DNA of 6,717 nucleotides from Thermoplasmatales archaeon (GTDB lineage: Archaea > Thermoplasmatota > E2 > DHVEG-1). Positions 1-6,058 of this stretch are shown in pieces; positions within the stretch are counted from its first letter, which is position 1, and the number at the start of each line of letters is the position of its first letter. Below the pieces are notes generated by a model. The model was not told where the DNA came from, searched no databases, and saw nothing but the letters and a program-made list of their open reading frames with translations. The stretch spans positions 1 through 6,717 of the forward strand of contig JAGLML010000055.1 of the NCBI GenBank assembly GCA_023140035.1, given 5' to 3'. Both the position numbers and the translations under genes were made by a program.

Positions 1-1000
1 GAGCCTCGAGCAAGGCTTCAATAATTTTTTTCTTTGGTATCCTGAGCTCTTTAGCATTGATTGGGGCGCCTATGATTCTTAAAAAATCTCGTATCTCCTC
101 CCAATTTTCTCCATGAAGATACATCATCATGATAGCACCCACGCCACATTGTTCTCCGTGTAATGCCTTTCCAGGAACAATACGATCAAGCATGTGAGAA
201 AACATATGTTCTGAACCAGATGCAGGTCTCGTATTTCCTGCTATACTCATCGCAACTCCTGATACTATCATACATTTTACAGCCTGCCAAACTGCTTCTT
301 CTAAACCAGACCGTATGTCTTCAGCTCTATGAAGAAGTAATCTAGAGGAGGTTTCAGAAAGAGAGGCAGCAAACGTACTGAATTCCTCATTTTTTAATCG
401 ATGGGCAAGCTCCCAATCTTTTACCGCAGATAGATTCGAGATAACATCTGCGCAACCTGAAGCAAGCATTCTATAAGGAGCCTTAGATATTATGGAAGTA
501 TCGGCCAGTATTGCTACTGGAGAAACAGCTGTTTTTGAAATGGATCCTTTCTTGTCTTTTAATGATGCACGTGGTGATGCCATGCCATCGTGGGCTGCGG
601 ATGTTGGAACGCTAATATAAAATTTGGAAAGCTCGTAGGATGCACATTTTGTAACGTCAATTACTGAACCGCCTCCAACACCAATTAAAAAGTCTGATTT
701 GGTCTTTGTGACAGCTTTCATAACAGCATTAACTTCTTTCATGGTGGGCCAAGCTGCCGAGACATCTTTCTTAATGATTGGTGATGAAATTACTGCAGTA
801 TTTACGTCATAACCTGAACCTGAAAGCATTTTGGCAATTCTGTCCCCAGATATCTTTTTCGTGTTCTTGTCAGCAACTATTAAAACATTTTTACTCTCTG
901 TAATTCGTCTACACATTCCTTTGATCTGATCTGTCGTATTGTGACCTACAATAACCTCTCTTGGGAATACCATTGTTTTATACTTTGTAAATCGTTCCAT
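1..1000 (-). CDS. egsA: NAD(P)-dependent sn-glycerol-1-phosphate dehydrogenase (C-terminus cut by window edge)
   Basis: The enzyme reduces dihydroxyacetone phosphate to sn-glycerol-1-phosphate, the stereospecific backbone of archaeal ether lipids; it is cytoplasmic. I translated the minus strand from ATG at 1000: 333 codons stay open to the window edge, so only the last few residues are missing if it has the family's usual length of about 340-350. The fold is that of iron/zinc alcohol dehydrogenases. Visible marks are the N-terminal FPREVIVG strand (12-19), the nucleotide-binding GVGGGSVID (107-115), the substrate loop PTSAAHDGMASPRAS (132-146), and metal-ligand candidates D185 (in CADVISNLSAV), H265 (in SGSEHMFSH) and H281 (in LHGEQ). 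Start choice: the upstream frame has no ATG, GTG or TTG before a TAA, so ATG 1000 is the first possible start. It is divergent from the DUF63 gene and shares its promoter region. The identity is firm; it also marks the DNA as archaeal. Confidence 0.96.
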   Translation of the reverse strand, partial: MERFTKYKTMVFPREVIVGHNTTDQIKGMCRRITESKNVLIVADKNTKKISGDRIAKMLSGSGYDVNTAVISSPIIKKDVSAAWPTMKEVNAVMKAVTKTKSDFLIGVGGGSVIDVTKCASYELSKFYISVPTSAAHDGMASPRASLKDKKGSISKTAVSPVAILADTSIISKAPYRMLASGCADVISNLSAVKDWELAHRLKNEEFSTFAASLSETSSRLLLHRAEDIRSGLEEAVWQAVKCMIVSGVAMSIAGNTRPASGSEHMFSHMLDRIVPGKALHGEQCGVGAIMMMYLHGENWEEIRDFLRIIGAPINAKELRIPKKKIIEALLEA

Positions 1001-1030
1001 GTCAAATTCAAATAGGTAAACCGCTGGTTT

Positions 1031-1038
1031 AATATATT
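1031..1038. promoter_or_regulatory. Palindromic AT box (AATATATT) between divergent genes, candidate TATA box for both
   Basis: The only good TATA-like element between egsA and the DUF63 gene is AATATATT, which reads the same on both strands. Archaeal TATA centres lie about 26-27 bp upstream of transcription starts. From the centre at about 1034.5 this predicts a plus start near 1061, right at the in-frame ATG 1062 (leaderless), and a minus start near 1008, giving a leader of about 8 nt for egsA. On the minus strand the box is preceded by a purine-rich run (AAAGAAAAA) that fits a BRE. The plus-side flank (GCTGGTTT) fits less well, so minus transcription may dominate. Shared use is inference. 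Confidence 0.55.
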
Positions 1039-1061
1039 ATTTTTTCTTTGTGATGATGCCA

Positions 1062-2279
1062 ATGAAACTAAAAGGGTGGTATGAGAAAAACAAGTTAGTT
1101 GCCTTATTAAGCATATTATTTGCAGTTGTCTTTATAATAATAGCTGGATGCATTTTTGCGCAATCTCTCTTTTATGATCAGTGGATATGGAAATATTACT
1201 GGGGACCCATTGTCTCAGATGCTGCTGGACATTCAGTATCGTGGAACGGGGTCTATGCCAATGAAGGATACACACTGGTATCTGAGTTAACATACGGTAT
1301 TATACTTATTATTGCACTATATGCAATATACAAACTTCTAAAGAGACTTGAAATAACTGTTGACTGGAGATTTGCTTTAGCTTTAATGCCATATATTCTA
1401 TTTGGACCAGTAACAAGAGTGCTAGAAGATGCAGATTATTTTAACGAACCATTTGTGTACTGGTTCATCTCACCTTTGATATACCTTCAAATTGCTGTCT
1501 ACGCTCTTGGCTTTTTGATAATAGGATATTATTTGGAAAAGTTATCCAAAAGAAAATCACATAAAACAATCCTTACATATCTACTTTCAATTTTTGTTAT
1601 TGTAGATGTTTGTTACACCATTGTTTACCTATTAGAAATGAACTATGGCACATATATCGTCAATCCATTGATGTTTTACCTTCTGTCGTTTTTTGCCTTT
1701 GTGCCAGTTCTATATGGATTTTTAAAGCAAAAAAATTTAACAGTAAATACGGCCATTTTTTCGGGAGGCTTACTGATTTTACTACCTTCCCTCTATTTAA
1801 CTGGAAGGTGGATTGCAGGATATCAATGGGGACTAACAAATGGAGTGCGTTTTGACGTCTTTGTACTGATAAGCGGAATAGTAGCTTTGATTGCAACAGC
1901 AGTATACCTTGTATCACGTAAATACAAAGATAACGAGAAAATTGCTGTTTACAAGAAACCATTAAACATATCTATGATAGTTGGCCACATGATAGATGGA
2001 CTTACAAGTTATGTCAGTATTTATGATCCATTAAAGATGGGGCTACCCCTCTATATGGAGAAACATCCTGCATCTAATATTTTGATGGAAATTTGGCCTC
2101 CTCTCTTTCCCATTGTAAAATTTTTGTTGATTATCGCTGTGATATACATCTTTGATATCCTATACAAGGAAGAATTAAAAAATTATAGGACTCTAGCAAA
2201 TCTTCTCAAAATAGGCATTTTAATTCTAGGTTTTTCACCAGGGTTACGTGATCTATTACGGGTTACAATGGGTGTGTAA
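1062..2279 (+). CDS. DUF63 family polytopic membrane protein
   Basis: This is an archaeal integral membrane protein of unknown function, recognised as DUF63 (Pfam PF01889). Residue numbers count from the GTG at 1050 (409 aa). About nine or ten hydrophobic segments can be seen, near 16-38, 78-97, 107-121, 135-161, 173-195, 204-225, 236-256, 269-289, 351-372 and 384-396. Family-type motifs are WKYYWGPI (47-54), the GVYANEGYT region (67-75), RVLEDA (123-128), GHMIDGLTS (312-320), EKHP (337-340) and PGLRD (397-401). Charged residues R123, E126, D127, H313, D316, E337, H339, R400 and D401 lie in or beside membrane segments, which would fit an active site or ion path (inference). Starts GTG 1050, ATG 1053, ATG 1056 and ATG 1062 are all in frame; I chose 1062 because it sits about 27 bp from the TATA centre. 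Divergent from egsA; its stop faces the radical SAM gene's stop. Confidence 0.85.
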   Translation: MKLKGWYEKNKLVALLSILFAVVFIIIAGCIFAQSLFYDQWIWKYYWGPIVSDAAGHSVSWNGVYANEGYTLVSELTYGIILIIALYAIYKLLKRLEITVDWRFALALMPYILFGPVTRVLEDADYFNEPFVYWFISPLIYLQIAVYALGFLIIGYYLEKLSKRKSHKTILTYLLSIFVIVDVCYTIVYLLEMNYGTYIVNPLMFYLLSFFAFVPVLYGFLKQKNLTVNTAIFSGGLLILLPSLYLTGRWIAGYQWGLTNGVRFDVFVLISGIVALIATAVYLVSRKYKDNEKIAVYKKPLNISMIVGHMIDGLTSYVSIYDPLKMGLPLYMEKHPASNILMEIWPPLFPIVKFLLIIAVIYIFDILYKEELKNYRTLANLLKIGILILGFSPGLRDLLRVTMGV

Positions 2280-2281
2280 CA

Positions 2282-3169
2282 TTACTTGGCGATTGCACGA
2301 TCTTCCAATTCTTCTGGAAGTGCGCAACATGCATTAATAGTTCTAATTGTATAACCCATATACTCAGCAGATTTTAGCGTATTCTTTGAAGGAATTTCCA
2401 TTCTGCTGACGCCTGCTTGTAGTGCAGCAAGTTCTATTTCTTCTCTACATCGTGCACGTGGTCTAATGCAACCAAGCGAGATGTCTTTGTCAGGAAACAT
2501 TTCTTTTGCTTTTCTTACAACTGTTGATATATCACTAATTGAAGGTATCTTACACTTTTCCAAAACAGTTCCTTTTGTAGATCTAAATATTATCATAACC
2601 AATAAAGAGGGATTACAGGAATCTTTTATGATTTTCAATGCGTTGAATTCACCGTTTAGCTCTCCATAATGAAGTCCAATACAAATATGTGGAACAATAT
2701 ATGGCATACCTGCAGATTCCAAGTTTTGTAGTGTACTTTTGTAGGAGTTGGTATTTGCATTAAAATCAAAAATCTCTTTTATTGTCTGGTTTGATCCTAC
2801 TACTTCCACAGAAGCAATATCGACTTCTGCACTAACAATATCTTCTGCAAGTGTTGTATCCACAAAACCAGCATGCAGTTTTATTATAAGATCTGTTTCT
2901 CTCTTAATTTGTTTTACTACAGGCAGTAGTTTTCTCAGATTTAACATCTCTCCGTTTTTATTGCAACCTCCGCTCAACAAAAAACCTACGGTGCCGTTAT
3001 CAGCAAGTTGTCGACATGTTTCCAAAAATTTCTCAGGTTTTGTAAGACTCTGCATATCGTTTAGATATGTATGATTACAATGTTTGCAATGCAGTGAACA
3101 ACTATTGCCAGACATTGAAATCGAAGGGAACTTTGGCCAGACATAATAGCTACGGAATATTTTATCCAT
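2282..3169 (-). CDS. Radical SAM protein, LipS-type lipoyl synthase component candidate
   Basis: A 295-residue radical SAM enzyme. The [4Fe-4S]/SAM site is C24-x3-C28-x2-C31, in SGNSCSLHCKHC, followed by a glycine-rich LLSGGCN (64-70). Further conserved-looking segments are KLHAGFVD (97-104), VEVVGSNQTI (121-130) and PHICIGLHYGELNGE (160-174). A C-terminal cysteine set (C234, C241, C281, C282) could hold an auxiliary cluster. It lacks the N-terminal extra cysteine motif of bacterial LipA and the BioB sequence signature. The pattern best matches, from memory, the archaeal LipS1/LipS2 lipoyl synthases, often annotated as biotin synthase-like. The lipoate ligase-type gene at the head of the same operon supports this. 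LipS1 and LipS2 act together and only one such gene is present, so I cannot say which it is. The ATG lies in an 8-nt overlap with the upstream gene, with GAGG 9 nt ahead. It is the last gene of the operon. Confidence 0.72.
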   Translation of the reverse strand: MDKIFRSYYVWPKFPSISMSGNSCSLHCKHCNHTYLNDMQSLTKPEKFLETCRQLADNGTVGFLLSGGCNKNGEMLNLRKLLPVVKQIKRETDLIIKLHAGFVDTTLAEDIVSAEVDIASVEVVGSNQTIKEIFDFNANTNSYKSTLQNLESAGMPYIVPHICIGLHYGELNGEFNALKIIKDSCNPSLLVMIIFRSTKGTVLEKCKIPSISDISTVVRKAKEMFPDKDISLGCIRPRARCREEIELAALQAGVSRMEIPSKNTLKSAEYMGYTIRTINACCALPEELEDRAIAK

Positions 3170-4355
3170 CTTTATGAGCCTCTGTTGTTCTGTTGATTAT
3201 TTGAGTGATTTCTTCATCAGAAAGATGGCCGTTTCTTTCCCCGAGTTGTTTCACCTGCGAAACAATATCTACAAGCAGTTCCTCATCTGCCTCTATGCCA
3301 TGATCATCTAATAGCTGCTTTATCATATGTTTTCCAGTATGTTTCCCAAGCATGAGATTTCTTTTATTACCAACAAGTTCCGGCGATATGGATTCATATG
3401 TTCGAGGATTCTCAAGTATTGCAGCAACATGAATTCCTGATTCATGTGTAAAAATATTACTGCCTACCAAGGGATGCGTCTTTGGGATTGGTAATCCTGT
3501 GAAATGTGAAACCATTTCTGAAACTTCCCAAAATTTAGTTGTATCGATTCCTAAGTCTTTTTTATACAAAATTTCTAGGGACATGACTAGCTGTTCAAGG
3601 GGAACATTACCTGCTCGCTCCCCCCAGCCGTTAATAGTTGTGCACACATGGGTAGCGCCAGAACTAAGTGCTGTAATTGCATTAATCAAACCCAATCCAA
3701 AATCATTATGTATATGTGCAGAGAAAGGCGTAGAAACTAGCTTTCTCATATGAGAGAAAAGATATCTTATCGTCTGGGGTGTAGCACAACCAACAGTATC
3801 TGTAAATCCAATGCGTTTCGCACCTGCTTCATTCGCCAATGTTACAAGTTCTTCTAAGAACGTTAGGCGCGTTCTTGTACTGTCTTCAGTGCTAAAACTT
3901 GGTACTATCCCATGATCTTTTGCATACTCTATGGATTCTACAACTTTATTCTTGATTTCTTGTTCTGAACAATGTAGCTTATATTTCAAATGTAACGGAG
4001 ACGAAGCAATGAACAGTAACACAAGATCTGCATCAGAGCGTATTGCTGCATCAATATCCTCTTTTTTTAACCTGGAGAGCACGAGAATTTTCGCATTTAA
4101 ACCATCGTTTGCAATGGTTTTTACTGCTTCTACCTCAGTTTTAGATACAGCAGGAAACCCTGCTTCAATCTCAGGAATGCCTATTTCATCTAGTTTTCTG
4201 GCTAGTGCTAGTTTCTGTTCTGGAGAAAAAGAGATTCCAGGCATCTGCTCTCCATCACGGAGTGTGCTATCATAGATTACTATGTTATCAGACAGGCTAA
4301 AATCTTTTAGTACTTCTGGCAACGTATTATATGGACCTACTTCGACATCATCCAT
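3162..4355 (-). CDS. Homocitrate / 2-isopropylmalate / citramalate synthase family enzyme (AksA/NifV-like)
   Basis: This cytoplasmic enzyme condenses acetyl-CoA with a 2-oxoacid in a TIM barrel with a divalent metal. Numbered from the longer reading at 4388, motifs are DSTLRDGEQMPG (40-51, metal ligand D45), IEAGFPAVS (74-82), FIASSPLHLKYKL (126-138), SAHIHND (223-229, metal ligands H225 and H227), NGWGERAGN (253-261) and THESGIH (314-320). The C-terminal LeuA-type allosteric domain is missing, as in homocitrate synthases and AksA rather than feedback-controlled LeuA. The substrate cannot be read from sequence; 2-oxoglutarate is my preference, with 2-oxoisovalerate and pyruvate as alternatives. 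The longest reading begins with TTG at 4388, 26 nt inside the PhzF gene. I prefer ATG 4355 (397 aa), which lies 7 nt past that gene's stop and has GAGG 12 nt upstream. It is third in a four-gene operon. Confidence 0.83.
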   Translation of the reverse strand: MDDVEVGPYNTLPEVLKDFSLSDNIVIYDSTLRDGEQMPGISFSPEQKLALARKLDEIGIPEIEAGFPAVSKTEVEAVKTIANDGLNAKILVLSRLKKEDIDAAIRSDADLVLLFIASSPLHLKYKLHCSEQEIKNKVVESIEYAKDHGIVPSFSTEDSTRTRLTFLEELVTLANEAGAKRIGFTDTVGCATPQTIRYLFSHMRKLVSTPFSAHIHNDFGLGLINAITALSSGATHVCTTINGWGERAGNVPLEQLVMSLEILYKKDLGIDTTKFWEVSEMVSHFTGLPIPKTHPLVGSNIFTHESGIHVAAILENPRTYESISPELVGNKRNLMLGKHTGKHMIKQLLDDHGIEADEELLVDIVSQVKQLGERNGHLSDEEITQIINRTTEAHKDG

Positions 4356-4362
4356 GGTATCA

Positions 4363-5232
4363 CTAAACCTCAATTTCTTTTTCTTCAACTAATTTGGCTT
4401 TGCCTCCAACCCGCACTACATCACTTTCTATTTCTACAAAAACTCTTCCAGGCCGACCGATAATATCACCTTGTTCACATACAAGTTTTTTCTCTTTAAT
4501 TATACCATTTTTTACTAGATAGCTAGAAACTGCTCCATTGGCTGTTCCAGTTACAGGATCCTCATTTATGCCATAACAAGGAGCGAAATTTCGTGCATGA
4601 TATACAGAGGTTTTTTCTATTGTTTCAAATGTAAATACGTGAAAGCTTCCAAGTTCATTCTCCATACATATCTTTTTTATATGATCAAAATTTGGCTTCA
4701 TTGCTTGTAATGTATCAAATGATTTAATGCAAACAGGTAATGTAAAAAGACCAGTAGAAACAATTTGTTTTGGTAAGGATTCATCAATTTCATTTCTTTT
4801 TATATTCAAAGACTTGGCGATTTTTTCTATAGTTAACTGTATATCTTTTAATGCTGGTCTGGCCTGCGTCATCATGACTTTTTCACATGTACTGTCTTTA
4901 AAATATACATCCACAGGCAAAATCCCAGCTTTTGTTTCTTGGGTTATTGAGACTTTCTCTTTCTTTTGAGGGAATGTACCTTCTTTGGCCATGGTAAAAA
5001 ATGTAGCAATAGTGGCATGTCCACAAAGATCAACTTCAAGTTCGGGTGAAAAAAATCTTACTTTAAAATCTGCTTTATTGCTTGGGAAGACAAAGGCAGT
5101 TTCTGAAACAACCAATTTTTTTGAGATATATTTCATTTGTTCTTCTGTTAGCTGTGATGGACTTGTTACAACACCTGCGGGATTCCCGCCATGTATTAAC
5201 TCTGTAAATGCATTGACTTTTTTGACTTTCAT
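4363..5232 (-). CDS. PhzF family isomerase-like protein
   Basis: A 289-residue protein of the PhzF (phenazine biosynthesis-like, PF02567) family, which has the two-lobed diaminopimelate epimerase fold. Family marks are GGNPAGVV (15-22), VSETAFVF (42-49) with the catalytic glutamate E44, RFFSPELEVDLCGHATIA (59-76) with H72, NEDPVTGTANGA (223-234) with D225, and QGDIIGRPGRVFVEI near the C-terminus. E44, H72 and D225 match the acid/base residues of PhzF, so an active isomerase is likely. The two DapF catalytic cysteines are replaced, which argues against a racemase of the DapF type. Length is normal for the family. Most PhzF relatives have no known substrate, and nothing here shows one. ATG 5232 begins 4 nt after the ligase gene's stop, so the two are almost certainly co-transcribed. 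A link to phenazine is unlikely, as no other phz-type gene is near. Confidence 0.87.
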   Translation of the reverse strand: MKVKKVNAFTELIHGGNPAGVVTSPSQLTEEQMKYISKKLVVSETAFVFPSNKADFKVRFFSPELEVDLCGHATIATFFTMAKEGTFPQKKEKVSITQETKAGILPVDVYFKDSTCEKVMMTQARPALKDIQLTIEKIAKSLNIKRNEIDESLPKQIVSTGLFTLPVCIKSFDTLQAMKPNFDHIKKICMENELGSFHVFTFETIEKTSVYHARNFAPCYGINEDPVTGTANGAVSSYLVKNGIIKEKKLVCEQGDIIGRPGRVFVEIESDVVRVGGKAKLVEEKEIEV

Positions 5233-5236
5233 CTTT

Positions 5237-5962
5237 TCATCTCATAAAATTCCACGCGTCATTAAGATATCTTTTTTTCATTAGTTTATCTATCAAACTA
5301 TTTTCATATGTAGAAAATGTAGTTTTTTCAATGTTGATACCAAAGTACATTTCAAATTCTTTTTTCAACCTTTCTTTGATATCTCTCATAGGAGGTGTAT
5401 AACCAATTTCCCTGCAAATAGTTGATACTTTTGCATTTTTAGATTTTTTAAGCACTTTTTTCATTAACTCCAAATTGGTATCAAGAAGGAGGGTACCATG
5501 AATAAGTACTATGTTATCTTTTTTTATCTGAGCCGAACCTGATATTTTTCTTCCGTTGAAGAGAATGTCATTTGGCGGTTTGTAGACAGTATCTATATCA
5601 AATCTTTCTAATGTATTTACAACGGACTTACAAACATTTTCAAATATCTCCTGAGATGATTTTAACTCCTCACTTTCTCTATCAAATACCAAACTGTAAA
5701 TGAGGCACTGCTTATCAGTGTATATCGTGCCTCCACCTGTTGTTCTCCTTACTATTTTCACATTGTTTTTTGAACATTCATCCAGGTTGATATCCTCATG
5801 TATTTTTCTAGATCTACCAACGGATACCGCTGCGGGGTTTCTTCTGTAGAAATGAAGGGTGTTTTCAACCTTTTTTTCTTTTCTTGCTTGAGATATTGCC
5901 TCATCTGCTGCAGTAACATAATAAGGATCTGCAATGTCTGTATCTATTAGCCTCCAGCCCAT
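5237..5962 (-). CDS. lplA: Lipoate-protein ligase A family protein (LplA catalytic domain, no full C-terminal domain)
   Basis: A 241-residue protein of the biotin/lipoate A/B ligase family, which activates lipoate or octanoate with ATP and transfers it to a lysine on carrier domains such as GcvH or E2. Motifs are NPAAVSVGRSR (42-52), RRTTGGGTIYTD (72-83), NDILFNGRKISGSAQ (131-145) with the expected catalytic lysine K139, and HGTLL (155-159). There is no cysteine about 12 residues before K139, where LipM octanoyltransferases have theirs, so a ligase is more likely. The protein stops just after KRYLNDAWNF (230-239), where longer ligases continue into the accessory domain, as in Thermoplasma LplA, which needs a separate LplB. 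No lplB-like gene is in the window. It heads the minus-strand operon. ATG 5962 is the first start after a TATA-like box about 28 bp upstream, so its mRNA is probably leaderless. Confidence 0.88.
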   Translation of the reverse strand: MGWRLIDTDIADPYYVTAADEAISQARKEKKVENTLHFYRRNPAAVSVGRSRKIHEDINLDECSKNNVKIVRRTTGGGTIYTDKQCLIYSLVFDRESEELKSSQEIFENVCKSVVNTLERFDIDTVYKPPNDILFNGRKISGSAQIKKDNIVLIHGTLLLDTNLELMKKVLKKSKNAKVSTICREIGYTPPMRDIKERLKKEFEMYFGINIEKTTFSTYENSLIDKLMKKRYLNDAWNFMR

Positions 5963-5986
5963 TGAAAAATCATAATAACTAAAAAG

Positions 5987-5994
5987 TTAAATAT
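5987..5994 (-). promoter_or_regulatory. TATA-like box (ATATTTAA) of the lplA-lipS-like operon
   Basis: Read on the minus strand, ATATTTAA is centred near 5990.5. A start about 26-27 bp downstream falls at 5964, two bases before the ATG at 5962. This predicts an essentially leaderless transcript for the whole operon of about 3.7 kb. No Shine-Dalgarno sequence precedes the ATG, which agrees, while downstream genes in the operon do show GAGG motifs. This is pattern-based inference. Confidence 0.55.
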
Positions 5995-6022
5995 TGTTTT
6001 GCACATGTTATCTCACTCACAG

Positions 6023-6028
6023 TATAAG
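6023..6028 (+). promoter_or_regulatory. Candidate TATA box (TATAAG) for the secreted-protein gene
   Basis: TATAAG on the plus strand predicts a transcript start near 6051-6053, between the two operon-divergent genes and just before the in-frame TTG at 6059. An alternative is TTAAATATT at 5987-5995, the same AT box that serves the operon on the other strand, which would give a leader of about 45-60 nt. I cannot choose between them from sequence alone. Confidence 0.35.
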
Positions 6029-6032
6029 GTGG

Positions 6033-6052
6033 TTTAGAAGAGTTTAGAAAAG
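6033..6052 (+). repeat. Tandem 10-bp near-direct repeat in the promoter region
   Basis: TTTAGAAGAG is followed directly by TTTAGAAAAG, nine of ten positions identical. The pair lies between the candidate TATA box and the first possible start of the secreted-protein gene. It could be an operator or a chance product of an A/G-rich stretch; one helical turn of spacing would suit a dimeric regulator. Confidence 0.35.
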
Positions 6053-6058
6053 CTGTGA

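Noticed and set aside
163..345. Open frame of 60 codons on the plus strand
   Set aside because: It lies entirely antisense to egsA, whose protein shows clear family motifs; the short frame has no recognisable features.
2466..3074. Plus-strand open frames opposite the radical SAM gene
   Set aside because: Shadows of a gene with a complete CX3CX2C motif and operon spacing; no independent support.
2282..3169. Reading the radical SAM protein as biotin synthase (BioB) or classical LipA
   Set aside because: BioB shares CX3CX2C but its other sequence marks are missing, and LipA's N-terminal second cysteine motif is absent; the rest resembles LipS-type proteins better.
4363..5232. Diaminopimelate epimerase
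   Set aside because: Same fold, but the motifs are those of PhzF and the two catalytic cysteines of DapF are missing.
5237..5962. LipM-type octanoyltransferase
   Set aside because: The cysteine expected about 12 residues before the catalytic lysine is not there (Y127 in that place), while the ND-x-L-x3-G-x-K ligase motif is.
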